This document shows positions 54,861-63,774 of a DNA stretch of 64,000 bases, one piece after another. The notes under the pieces were generated by a model. That model saw nothing but the letters and a program-made list of their open reading frames with translations. It was not told where the DNA came from and searched no databases. How positions within the stretch are numbered: the stretch's first letter is position 1; every line of letters starts with the position of its first letter. Source of the stretch: Candidatus Thioglobus autotrophicus (GTDB lineage: Bacteria; Pseudomonadota; Gammaproteobacteria; PS1; Pseudothioglobaceae); NCBI GenBank assembly GCA_022448455.1, contig JAKUUR010000007.1, positions 1-64,000 of the forward strand, written 5' to 3'. A program made the translations under genes and the position numbers.

Positions 54861-57534
54861 CTCTATCTCACATAAAGATGTGATTGACCGCTTTGTTAGT
54901 TACGGTGAGAATAATTTTGAAACTACCTCAGTTAATAATCATTCAGATAACAAAAGTAAAGAGCAGCTTGGGGTGCTTCGCCTGATATATGCTTTCCGAT
55001 TTTCTGGACACCTTAGGGCAAAATTAGACCCCCTAAATCGACCAAGACATCATGCAACACCACCATTTGAGATTTCTGAGTTTGGACTAAGTGAGGCTGA
55101 CCTTGACAAGACTTTTGGTATGGGTTCTTACCAGGCTCCTAATTGCAAAACTTTACGCGAGCTTCTAGCTTCCCTAGAAAAAACGTATTGCGGCAGCCTG
55201 GGTGCTGAATATATGCAAATACCGAATGTTGAGGAAAGGAAGTGGATTCAGCATCGAATTGAAACCATGTCCTTGGAGCCACAAAATTCACCAGAATATA
55301 AAAAGTGGTTACTTCAGCGTTTAACGGCAGCTGAAGTTTTTGAAAAATTTTTACACAATAAATATGTTGGCCAAAAGCGCTTCTCCTTAGAAGGTAGTGA
55401 CACATTAATACCTCTACTTAATGTCCTTATTGAACATTCAGGTAATCACTTAATGAAAAGGATTTGCTTAGGGATGGCTCACCGCGGTCGATTGAATGTA
55501 TTAATTAATATCATGGGCAAGCTTGCAGAAAAATTATTTCGGGAATTCGACGGTGATCTTGATCTTTCTAAAAACCAAACAGGGGATGTGAAATACCATC
55601 AGGGCTTTTCTTCAGACATTAAAACCTCTCGAAATGACATCCATCTTGCTTTAATGTTTAACCCTTCTCATCTAGAATTAGTGAATCCAGTGATTGAAGG
55701 TTATACTCGCTATCATCAAGAAAAAATTGGTGACGAAGAGGGTCAAAAGATATTGCCAGTTCTTATTCATGGAGATGCTGCATTTTCGGGACAAGGTATT
55801 GTTATGGAGACATTAAACATGTCCCAGTCGCGAGGCTACACCACTAAAGGCACTATACATATCATTATCAATAATCAGATTGGTTTTACTACAAGTAAGC
55901 AATACGATGCGAGGTCGACTGATTACTGCACGGATGTTGTGAAGATGGTAAATGCACCTGTTTTTCATGTCAACGCGGAAGACCCAGAAATGATGAGCTT
56001 TATAACGCGCTTGGCGCTAGATTACCGTATGCGATATAAAAAAGATGTGGTAATTGATATGCTCTGCTATAGGCGCCATGGCCACAACGAAGCTGACGAG
56101 CCAGCTGTCACCCAACCAATGATGTATGAAGCTATACGAAAAATGCCTACAACAAGAGCAAACTATGCCGCCTCCCTGTTGAGCCAAGGCATTATCAGTC
56201 AGTCAGAAATCGATGCAATGATTAACGACTATCGTCAACAATTAAAAGATGGAAAGAGGGTTGCCTACAACATCATAAAACCTGAAGACAGAAGAGCATG
56301 GGAAGTTCTTTGGGAGGATTACATTAACTCTTCATGGTTGGCGCCCTATGAGTCAGCCATTACCCATAAGCACATCAAAAAACTCAATAAGAAGCTTCAA
56401 GCCGTTCCTAATGGCTTTGAACTCCATCCTCGAGTTAAAAAAATGTTGTCATTGAGACAAAAAATGGCAGATGGTAAAATTAATGCCGACTGGGGCTTTG
56501 CTGAAACCTTGGCTTATGCAAGCCTCGCAGAACAAGGAACATCAATAAGACTCTCTGGACAAGACACTGGCAGAGGCACTTTTTTTCACCGCCATGCTGT
56601 CGTTCACAATCAGTTATGCATTGAAGACTATATTCCTCTTCAGCACATCAGCAAAGATCAAGGCAGAGTTCAAATTATTGATTCAATCCTTTCAGAAGAA
56701 GCCACCCTTGGATTTGAGTATGGCTATGCAACTGCGAATCCAGAATCGCTGGTTATATGGGAAGCTCAATTTGGAGACTTTGTTAACGGTGCCCAGGCAA
56801 TCATTGACCAATTTGTTGCCTCCGCAGAAGCTAAATGGGGCCGTCTCTCTAACTTAGTTATGCTGCTACCTCATGGCCTAGAAGGTCAAGGACCTGAACA
56901 CTCCTCAGGTCGACTAGAAAGATTCCTTCAGTTATGCGCCAGAGGGAATATGCAAGTCTGTGTGCCTTCTACCGCTTCCCAAATATTTCACTTAATGAGG
57001 CGTCAAATTATAAGAAAGTTTCGAGCACCATTGATTATCATGTCACCAAAAAGCTTGCTCAGGAACCCGCTCGCTGCTTCACCTTTATATAAATTTACAG
57101 AGGGAAAATTTAGAGACGTTTATGAGGAACAGTATGACAATATCAAGGCTAAAAAAGTTGACCGTGTCATTATGTGTAGTGGTAAGGTTTTCTATGAATT
57201 GTTAACTCGACGACAAGATGACCAAATTAACAATGTGGCTATTCTTAGGCTTGAACAACTCTATCCTTTTCCACTTGAATTGCTCAAATCAGAAATCGCA
57301 AAGTATCCAAACACTAAGGATCTCATTTGGTGCCAAGAGGAACCAATCAATCAAGGAGCATGGTACACTTCAAGACATAACTTTATGCAATGTACAGAAG
57401 AAAATCACACCTTAGATGTTGTTGCTCGTGAACTTTACTCTGCACCTGCAGAAGGCAGCCTTAGGCAACACAACATTAACCAAAATTACGTAATTGAACA
57501 GGCTCTAGGTATTCAGCCCGTCAAACAGCGCTAG
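54850..57534 (+). CDS. sucA: 2-oxoglutarate dehydrogenase E1 component
   Basis: The 894-residue thiamine-diphosphate enzyme decarboxylates 2-oxoglutarate in the TCA cycle. It is somewhat shorter than the E. coli protein (933). LRLIYAFRFSGHLRAKLDPL, LCMAHRGRLNVLINIMGK-like, GDAAFSGQGIVMETLNMSQ, IIINNQIGFTTS and the C-terminal PLIIMSPKSLLRNPLAAS are typical. The N-terminal segment that binds the E2 core in E. coli is not clearly present. It is followed by sucB 10 nt later; no lpd gene follows. Confidence 0.96.
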   Translation: MKTNSISHKDVIDRFVSYGENNFETTSVNNHSDNKSKEQLGVLRLIYAFRFSGHLRAKLDPLNRPRHHATPPFEISEFGLSEADLDKTFGMGSYQAPNCKTLRELLASLEKTYCGSLGAEYMQIPNVEERKWIQHRIETMSLEPQNSPEYKKWLLQRLTAAEVFEKFLHNKYVGQKRFSLEGSDTLIPLLNVLIEHSGNHLMKRICLGMAHRGRLNVLINIMGKLAEKLFREFDGDLDLSKNQTGDVKYHQGFSSDIKTSRNDIHLALMFNPSHLELVNPVIEGYTRYHQEKIGDEEGQKILPVLIHGDAAFSGQGIVMETLNMSQSRGYTTKGTIHIIINNQIGFTTSKQYDARSTDYCTDVVKMVNAPVFHVNAEDPEMMSFITRLALDYRMRYKKDVVIDMLCYRRHGHNEADEPAVTQPMMYEAIRKMPTTRANYAASLLSQGIISQSEIDAMINDYRQQLKDGKRVAYNIIKPEDRRAWEVLWEDYINSSWLAPYESAITHKHIKKLNKKLQAVPNGFELHPRVKKMLSLRQKMADGKINADWGFAETLAYASLAEQGTSIRLSGQDTGRGTFFHRHAVVHNQLCIEDYIPLQHISKDQGRVQIIDSILSEEATLGFEYGYATANPESLVIWEAQFGDFVNGAQAIIDQFVASAEAKWGRLSNLVMLLPHGLEGQGPEHSSGRLERFLQLCARGNMQVCVPSTASQIFHLMRRQIIRKFRAPLIIMSPKSLLRNPLAASPLYKFTEGKFRDVYEEQYDNIKAKKVDRVIMCSGKVFYELLTRRQDDQINNVAILRLEQLYPFPLELLKSEIAKYPNTKDLIWCQEEPINQGAWYTSRHNFMQCTEENHTLDVVARELYSAPAEGSLRQHNINQNYVIEQALGIQPVKQR

Positions 57535-57544
57535 GAGTAATTAG

Positions 57545-58654
57545 ATGATAGAAGTGAAAGTCCCTGTCCTGCCAGAATCAATTAGCGAAGCAACAGTGGC
57601 TGTTTGGCATAAAAAGCTTGGAGACTTTGTCGAACTTGACGACGTCATTGTCGAAATTGAAACTGACAAAGTTGTACTTGAGATTCCCGCACAAGATTCA
57701 GGCGTACTAACTGAAATTAGAGCAAAAGAAGGGCAAACAGTTGGCGAACAACAGGTACTAGGAATATTGGAGAAAAAACCGCAAGATGATTCCAAAAAAA
57801 CTCCAACCGCTGAGAGTGATTCAACTAAAAAAGAAGAACCTATTCAAGAAGCTCCTGAAGAAATAACACAAGAGGCGCCAGAGGAAGCGACTCAAGAAGA
57901 TCAACAAAATAGCTCTGAACTCTCAGATAAAGGAGATGTTTCACCAAAAGGAAATCGCTTAGAGGAAAGAGTGCCAATGAACCGGATACGCAAAACAATA
58001 GCGAATAGGTTACATTCCGCGACACAAAATACTGCCATGCTAACGACTTTTAATGAAGTTGATATGAGCGCCATACTTTCTATGAGATCAATCTATAAAG
58101 AAGCTTTTGAGCAAAAGTACTCGGTCAAACTAGGCCTTATGTCATTTTTTGTAAAGGCTGCTGTCGAGTCACTTAAGAAATTTCCTACAGTAAACGCTTA
58201 TCTGGATGGTGATGATATTGTTTATCACGCTTATTGTGATGTTTCAGTTGCTGTTTCTTCAGACCGTGGACTTGTCGTCCCAGTACTAAGGGATGCCCAT
58301 AAGATGGCAATGCATGATATTGAAAAAGCAATCATTGACTTCTCAGTAAGGGCTCAAGATGGGACACTTGGTGTTGACGAAATGAGTGGTGGCACCTTTA
58401 CCATTTCCAATGGCGGTGTATTTGGCTCGCTACTCTCGACACCGATCCTAAACAGTCCACAAAGCGCAATACTGGGAATGCACAAAACACAAGAACGACC
58501 TATAGTAGTTGACGGTGAAATTTTGATTCGACCAATGATGTACCTTGCACTTTCTTATGATCACCAAATCGTTGACGGCAAAGAAGCTGTGCAATTCTTG
58601 ATTTCTATTAAAGACGCCCTGGAAGATCCAACTCGATTATTGCTAAAAGTCTAA
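57545..58654 (+). CDS. sucB: 2-oxoglutarate dehydrogenase E2 (dihydrolipoyl succinyltransferase), no clear E3-binding domain
   Basis: The 369-residue protein has an N-terminal lipoyl domain ([14 protein letters not shown], lipoyl Lys42) and a catalytic domain (about 140-369, ending [12 protein letters not shown] with His340 and Asp344). Between them, residues 78-138 are a low-complexity Glu/Gln/Pro linker with [16 protein letters not shown] repeats. The usual peripheral subunit-binding domain (SPAVRK...GTGxxGR) that anchors E3 is not visible. The protein is shorter than the normal about 405 residues. Start ATG follows sucA closely with GGAG. Confidence 0.93.
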   Translation: MIEVKVPVLPESISEATVAVWHKKLGDFVELDDVIVEIETDKVVLEIPAQDSGVLTEIRAKEGQTVGEQQVLGILEKKPQDDSKKTPTAESDSTKKEEPIQEAPEEITQEAPEEATQEDQQNSSELSDKGDVSPKGNRLEERVPMNRIRKTIANRLHSATQNTAMLTTFNEVDMSAILSMRSIYKEAFEQKYSVKLGLMSFFVKAAVESLKKFPTVNAYLDGDDIVYHAYCDVSVAVSSDRGLVVPVLRDAHKMAMHDIEKAIIDFSVRAQDGTLGVDEMSGGTFTISNGGVFGSLLSTPILNSPQSAILGMHKTQERPIVVDGEILIRPMMYLALSYDHQIVDGKEAVQFLISIKDALEDPTRLLLKV

Positions 58655-58697
58655 AATAAATATAGAATATCCACAAATTAATATCGTTGAGGATAAT

Positions 58698-59492
58698 TTG
58701 CAATCACTTAAATCACAATTTGAAGAAGATGGTTATTTTTCACCATTACGTTTGTTTGATAAGTCAACAGCATTATCTTATCGTGAAATTCTTGAAACTG
58801 TTGAACAAAAAACAGGCTCTCTTAATTATCGATATAAAATCCATACCGTCTTAGATATAGCTTACAAAATAGCAACCAACAAAGAACTACTAGACAGTGT
58901 TGAAGCCTTGCTGGGACCTAACATACTTCTCTACAATACTTCATTCGTTATTAAAGAGCCAAATTCAAAAGCCCATATCAGCTGGCATCAGGATCTCACC
59001 TACTGGGGATTTAATGACGATAAACAAGTTGCCGCCTGGATTGCACTATCGGATGCTACAGAAGAAAATGGCTGTATGCATATGATTCCTGGGAGCCATA
59101 AGGGTGGTCAACTACCTCATAGGACCACAAAAGATAGTAACAATCTGCTTCATCATGGCCAAACCATTGAAGGAGTCAGTGAAGAGCAATCTCGCTGCAT
59201 ACCTCTAAAGGCAGGTGAGACCTCCTTGCATCATGGCTGGACAATGCATACCTCATATCCTAATAAAAGTGATGATCGGCGAATTGGCCTGACTATAAAC
59301 TATATCAGTACGGACATGTTTCAAACTCAAACCGAGCATGACTCTGCCATGCTTGTACGTGGTGTCGATCATTACAATCACTTTAAAATCGACACGCCGT
59401 CAAGCACTATCTTCGATGAAAATGCCTGGAACAAGCAGAAAGATTATGAAGATCTTCTTTATCAAACCTACGATAAAATGAATCGAGCCTAA
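58698..59492 (+). CDS. phytanoyl-CoA dioxygenase (PhyH) family protein
   Basis: This 264-residue Fe(II)/2-oxoglutarate oxygenase starts at TTG (58698) six bases after TTGAGG. Iron ligands are HxD in ISWHQDLTYW (His97, Asp99) and a distal histidine in GWTMHTSYPN (His184), with Arg195 for 2-oxoglutarate. The substrate is unknown; bacterial members hydroxylate ectoine, phosphonates or fatty acyl derivatives. It follows sucB, which makes succinyl-CoA, by 43 nt, but no functional link is implied. A terminator follows. Confidence 0.85.
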   Translation: MQSLKSQFEEDGYFSPLRLFDKSTALSYREILETVEQKTGSLNYRYKIHTVLDIAYKIATNKELLDSVEALLGPNILLYNTSFVIKEPNSKAHISWHQDLTYWGFNDDKQVAAWIALSDATEENGCMHMIPGSHKGGQLPHRTTKDSNNLLHHGQTIEGVSEEQSRCIPLKAGETSLHHGWTMHTSYPNKSDDRRIGLTINYISTDMFQTQTEHDSAMLVRGVDHYNHFKIDTPSSTIFDENAWNKQKDYEDLLYQTYDKMNRA

Positions 59493-59510
59493 TATAAATT
59501 AGACAATAAA

Positions 59511-59539
59511 AAAAGGACGGTATTTGATACCGCCCTTTT
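59511..59539. terminator. bidirectional terminator after the PhyH gene
   Basis: Stem AAAAGGACGGTAT / ATACCGCCCTTTT (one A/C mismatch) with a 3-nt loop and A/T tracts. It can serve the PhyH gene on the plus strand and the small gene after amt on the minus strand. Confidence 0.85.
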
Positions 59540-59557
59540 AATAACACTTACAACATA

Positions 59558-59725
59558 TTATTGATGCTTGTTATATTTTTCTTGCTCGCTAATGTTCCCA
59601 ACAACCAAAATAACAATCGTCATGACTACAGCAATCACGGTCCACCAACCGGCGCCACCGTCTGCTCCAATGAACATGCCAATATCTGCAAATGATTCAT
59701 CCCAACTTGATAATGGAAATCCCAT
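59558..59725 (-). CDS. small single-helix membrane protein downstream of amt
   Basis: I translated this ORF directly: 55 residues beginning MGFPLSSWDESFADIGMFIG and ending NISEQEKYNKHQ. A single hydrophobic helix (WWTVIAVVMTIVILVVGNI, about residues 27-45) follows an acidic, glycine-rich N-terminus; the C-terminus is charged. A strong Shine-Dalgarno (AAGGAGAATATATT before ATG) and the 21-nt distance to the amt stop indicate real translation in the amt operon. I do not recognise the family. A role as an accessory subunit or regulator of the ammonium transporter is inference. Confidence 0.7.
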   Translation of the reverse strand: MGFPLSSWDESFADIGMFIGADGGAGWWTVIAVVMTIVILVVGNISEQEKYNKHQ

Positions 59726-59746
59726 AATATATTCTCCTTATATTAA

Positions 59747-61120
59747 TTAAGCGTCAGATTCTGGACTATTCATTCCTTCTGGGAATGCCTGAGCAGGAAC
59801 CTTAACAACGTCAAGTCCTAAAACTTGAGACGCATCTGGAACACGTAACATTCCAACTGATTTCAACAGTAGCGCTACAAGGTATCCTGGAATAAAGCCA
59901 ACAAGGACCATGACACCAGCACTAACTACTTGTCCAATGAACGAGATAGTTGCTGCATCTTCTGGAGCAAAGGCACCCAAAGCAGGGTAGCCAGAAGCTA
60001 CAGCTCCCAGAATAACCATGCCAAACACACCGATAGTTCCATGAATCGTAACTGCACCAACGGCATCATCAATACCAAGGCCTTCTAACCAATCAGCACA
60101 CGGTTTTATAATAATACCGGCAACGCAAGAAATTATAAACACAGTTGATGGGAAGTAAATATCCAAACCTGAGGCAACAGAAATAATACCAGCAAGGGCA
60201 CCAGACATCATCCAGAAAGGATCTTTTGTAAAAACCCAAGCTCCGATAATACCACCTGCAACCGCCATCACAATGTTAAAGCCAAGCGCCGACAGTGTCA
60301 TTGGAGTACCATAAATGGTAGTTCCCGCATCACCGTACCAGCTCCATGCTTCACCAGGCAGAATAATACAAGCCATTAAGAAGCCGAAGAAGCCAACAAT
60401 GATCAGCATTAAGCCTATCACAGTAGCCATCATATTGTGACCTGCGATATGGTTCGCCGAGCCGTCTTCATTGAATTTACCCACACGTGGTCCTAAGTTC
60501 ATTAAGACACCGAGCGCGAAAAATCCAGCAACAGCATGTACACAACCAGCGGCACCGAAATCATGAAAGCCCCATTGGGTAACAAGCCATCCATCAGCAT
60601 GCCATCCCCAAGCGGCGGCTATAATCCAAGCGAACGAACCTAAGACAATCGCTAAGATAACAAAACCAACGGTTTGTATTCTTTCAATCAGAGCACCTGA
60701 CGCGATTGATGCGGTAGTCGCAGCAAACAGCGCAAAAGCACCCCAGAACACACCGGAAGCATGATCTCCCATGTTCGGACCCATGTATTGGGCTGACTCG
60801 CCCCATGGTAAAGCAATAGCGTTGGCATAGGCAATACCAGATATGGCCATATAGCCTTCCGATCCCGTGAATCCTGTCGGTAAGGCCCAGTAGAACCACC
60901 AACCGAAGAAATAAAACGTCACGATCGTAAACGAGAAAGCTAACAGATTTTTGATACCTGAAGACAATACATTCTTCACACGGGTTGCGCCCATTTCATA
61001 GGACAGGAAACCAACATGAATAAGCAACATCAGCGGTATCGTTAAGAAGTAATATGCCTCAGCAAAAAAGGTGTTTGTCACCTGTTGAGAAGCAATTACA
61101 GCTGCAATTTGTTCTTCCAA
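59747..61120 (-). CDS. amt: ammonium transporter (Amt family)
   Basis: The 457-residue protein has about eleven membrane helices and the Amt signature FHDFGAAGCVHAVAGFFALG with the essential Asp and pore His, plus the second pore His in GAVTIHGTIGVFGMV. The N-terminal extension (MEEQIAAVIASQQVTNTFFA) precedes the first helix. It imports ammonium; release of ammonia from methylamines nearby would be a source, or N-limitation could drive expression. No glnK gene follows; a 55-residue membrane protein is encoded instead. No sigma-54 site was recognised upstream. Confidence 0.93.
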   Translation of the reverse strand: MEEQIAAVIASQQVTNTFFAEAYYFLTIPLMLLIHVGFLSYEMGATRVKNVLSSGIKNLLAFSFTIVTFYFFGWWFYWALPTGFTGSEGYMAISGIAYANAIALPWGESAQYMGPNMGDHASGVFWGAFALFAATTASIASGALIERIQTVGFVILAIVLGSFAWIIAAAWGWHADGWLVTQWGFHDFGAAGCVHAVAGFFALGVLMNLGPRVGKFNEDGSANHIAGHNMMATVIGLMLIIVGFFGFLMACIILPGEAWSWYGDAGTTIYGTPMTLSALGFNIVMAVAGGIIGAWVFTKDPFWMMSGALAGIISVASGLDIYFPSTVFIISCVAGIIIKPCADWLEGLGIDDAVGAVTIHGTIGVFGMVILGAVASGYPALGAFAPEDAATISFIGQVVSAGVMVLVGFIPGYLVALLLKSVGMLRVPDASQVLGLDVVKVPAQAFPEGMNSPESDA

Positions 61121-61376
61121 AACAATTCTCCTTTTGTTAAAAAATAAAAAAAATCTCCTTTTTCTTGACAGGAAAAAAACAACCCAATCAAGGTAAAAGT
61201 ATATAGTAACCTGAAATTTAATTCTAGTTTATTTATCTTTAATTTGAACTTTTGAAAGATAAAAGATAGGTAATATAACTCTATAAAAGTTATTTCTTTA
61301 TTTAACTAATTTCAATAAAATTTGATTTAAAAGTTTAATTCCACTATATGAAATATTAAGAAATTTTTTTATCTAT

Positions 61377-62153
61377 TTAAGACTGTTTTAGGAGAAATTC
61401 GCGAACCCTTTCTCCGACCTCATGAGGCGCCTCGATCAACAGTGAGTGCTTGTAATTTTTCAAAATACAGAGCTCAGAGTTTGACAAACTGTCTGCAATT
61501 AAGCGGTTGAGTCTGGGACTGCATCCGCCATCATTTTCACCCGTAAGTACAAGACATGGGTGCTTAATTTTATTCAACCAGGGTGACATTTCTGTTTCAA
61601 TATAGATCCGAAATACATCTAAAAAAACCTCGGGATCTGTTTCCAGAACTTGCTGTAAACGGAACTCTACGTCTGTAAATCTCTCCTTGGTAAATTTATC
61701 GGTAAACCATCTCTCAGTAAGAGTAGCCAGGATAGGAGCAATTCCCTTCTCTCGCATACTTGCAAGCACTGCTTGAACTTTATTTTTGTCTTCCGTTGTT
61801 CGAAATGCAGCGGTACTAAGCAAGGAAACAGATATGACATTTTCAGGAAAAGATAAGGCGTAGGCTGGACCAATCATGCCACCCAATGAATGGCCAACAA
61901 TATGAATTTTTTGGATATTTAGTTTTTGTCTAAGTGTTTCTAAATCATTAGCCAAGTCTTCCAAACTATAGGGCAGAAGCCCTTTGGATGAATCACCGTG
62001 TCCCCTTAAATCATAACTGATGCAAGTAAAATCCTTCTCCAAGTATTTGCAAACTTCATTCCAAGAAGTTTTACGTGCACCAATACCGTGTACAAAAAAA
62101 ACAGCAGGTCCGGACCCTTTAATAGAATAACTACAATCAACACTGGCCATCAT
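61377..62153 (-). CDS. alpha/beta-hydrolase fold protein
   Basis: The 258-residue protein has the oxyanion HGIGARKTSW near the start, the nucleophile elbow GHSLGG (Ser89), an acid in TGENDGG and a histidine in YKHSLLIEAP. It resembles small esterases or carbon-carbon hydrolases of aromatic or enol-ester breakdown. The gene starts MMASVDCSYSIKGSG. It lies 62 nt downstream of the luciferase-like gene on the same strand, which might supply its substrate. Function is not identifiable. Confidence 0.85.
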   Translation of the reverse strand: MMASVDCSYSIKGSGPAVFFVHGIGARKTSWNEVCKYLEKDFTCISYDLRGHGDSSKGLLPYSLEDLANDLETLRQKLNIQKIHIVGHSLGGMIGPAYALSFPENVISVSLLSTAAFRTTEDKNKVQAVLASMREKGIAPILATLTERWFTDKFTKERFTDVEFRLQQVLETDPEVFLDVFRIYIETEMSPWLNKIKHPCLVLTGENDGGCSPRLNRLIADSLSNSELCILKNYKHSLLIEAPHEVGERVREFLLKQS

Positions 62154-62215
62154 TATTCACCCGGGCATTTGTTGATAACAAAATTCAAAATGAAAAACTA
62201 ACATAGGTTTTTTCC

Positions 62216-63232
62216 TTATGAAAATTGAGGTGTCACTTTCTCTGCAAAGTGCTGAATTGAAGCCATGGTGTCTTTGTGACTGGCGCCAAAATTCATGTTG
62301 AGGATAAGGCGATCAATGCCTGCTTCTTTGTATGGTGAAAGTTTGTCAATCATTTCATCAGCTGTACAAATTAGCAAACTTTCTGCCAATTCCTCGACAC
62401 TTTGTTTTCTTGGTAAAACTTTAATCATGCCATTATTCACTATGCCTGGGCCAGTAAAAACATTATCAAATCTAGAGTAGTATTCATATGCCATCTCAAT
62501 TTTTTCTTTTCTGTCTGATTCATTTTTGGCTATAAAGGCAACTCTAGAAATGGATAAAGTTAAATCCTTACCTTTATCTCCCAACTCGGCTTTGCCACGC
62601 TTAAATCCATCTACTTGGTTCAGCATGAGTTGGTGGTCACCAGAAAGAGGGGTTGTCATAATATGAAAGCCTCTTTTTGTACAAGCATAAATTCCCTCTG
62701 GATTGAGAACGGCCATCATAATAGCAGGTCCATTCTTCGTCATCGGACGAGGCATTACCGTCAATGATTCAAAATTATAGTACTGACCCTTCCATGAAAC
62801 TTCCTCTTCTGAAAGTAGTGCTCTTAATACCTCAAGTGATTCATTAAACTTGTCTCGACTATCTTCAAGAGGCGAGCCTAAGAGCGCCATTTCACAAGCA
62901 AATGCACCTCTTCCAACGCCTAAAATTAATCGGTCATCGGTAAACATTTGAGAAGCAATCACCTCGCCTGCAAAAATTCTCATATCATGAATCGGTAGGA
63001 CGGCTACCGCAGTGATTATTTTAATATTTTTTGTAGCTTCCGCAATTTTCACGGCAAACTGAAGCGGCGCTGGCATCATTAAGATATTGATTAAATGATG
63101 CTCTGTTAAGCCTACACTGTCATAACCACCCTGATCACACAGAATTGCTTGCTCGAACATGTCCTGATATAGCCTATGACCGGTGTAGTCTTTGACCTTT
63201 AAATAGGCTGATAGTTGTTGGCAAAACTTCAT
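62216..63232 (-). CDS. luciferase-like flavin-dependent monooxygenase (LLM class)
   Basis: The 338-residue protein has the TIM-barrel pattern of bacterial luciferase-like monooxygenases: LTEHHLINILMMPAPLQFA, AVAVLPIHDMRIFAGEVI, RLILGVGRGAFACEM and GIDRLILNMNFG. These enzymes use reduced flavin from a partner reductase to oxidise varied substrates. No reductase is encoded beside it. The downstream alpha/beta hydrolase suggests a short catabolic unit. Confidence 0.85.
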   Translation of the reverse strand: MKFCQQLSAYLKVKDYTGHRLYQDMFEQAILCDQGGYDSVGLTEHHLINILMMPAPLQFAVKIAEATKNIKIITAVAVLPIHDMRIFAGEVIASQMFTDDRLILGVGRGAFACEMALLGSPLEDSRDKFNESLEVLRALLSEEEVSWKGQYYNFESLTVMPRPMTKNGPAIMMAVLNPEGIYACTKRGFHIMTTPLSGDHQLMLNQVDGFKRGKAELGDKGKDLTLSISRVAFIAKNESDRKEKIEMAYEYYSRFDNVFTGPGIVNNGMIKVLPRKQSVEELAESLLICTADEMIDKLSPYKEAGIDRLILNMNFGASHKDTMASIQHFAEKVTPQFS

Positions 63233-63303
63233 AAAACCTGCTTTTAAAAAAACATTAAAACACTTTTGATAAATTCAAGTAATAAATTTATTTAGGTGTT
63301 ATT

Positions 63304-63774
63304 CTATATATCTAGTTCAAGCAAATAAGGCGCAACAAAGCCTTTATATTGTTGCTTTTTATCTATTGGAAGATCCTTCCAACCTCCAATCTTGCCTCGA
63401 CAATCGATGGCTCCACACAAACATTCGCTTGGAAAGTGTCCAACTTCATAATTCTGCATGGCATAGTCAAATGTAATCTCTTCGCCAGGCATGATGTCTT
63501 GCATTGCAACGTAATCATGTGCACCAGTTTCATTCAGCTTGATGCCGCAATTAGGCCTACATGAATGGTTAACTAGTGCCATAAAACCAATCGGAGTGAC
63601 GTACTCATTTTCCCCAACCTGAGAAGCATGCTCATGATTGACATTAATAATCTTGTCTATAACGCCCCTCATCACAACTTCTCCTTTACTAAAAGAACAC
63701 TTGGTAATAACCCCAGCGCCTCGGTCTTCAGAGTTTTTTAACTCAAAATTAATGTTCTGGCTACTAGCTCCCAT
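63304..63774 (-). CDS. SET-domain protein (protein-lysine methyltransferase-like)
   Basis: The protein (156 residues from the ATG at 63774, 160 from 63786) is a compact SET domain: GAGVITKCSFSKGEV, ALVNHSCRPNCGIKL (the NHSxxPN motif) and GEEITFDYAM, followed by a post-SET zinc segment CLCGAIDCRG. Bacterial SET proteins methylate lysines in ribosomal or DNA-binding proteins, but the target is unknown. The start overlaps the end of the peptide deformylase gene by 11 or 23 nt, so coupling is likely. Confidence 0.88.
   Translation of the reverse strand: MGASSQNINFELKNSEDRGAGVITKCSFSKGEVVMRGVIDKIINVNHEHASQVGENEYVTPIGFMALVNHSCRPNCGIKLNETGAHDYVAMQDIMPGEEITFDYAMQNYEVGHFPSECLCGAIDCRGKIGGWKDLPIDKKQQYKGFVAPYLLELDI

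Noticed and set aside
61121-61376. Sigma-54 promoter upstream of amt
   Set aside because: No TGGCAC-N5-TTGCA-like pair was found on the minus strand.
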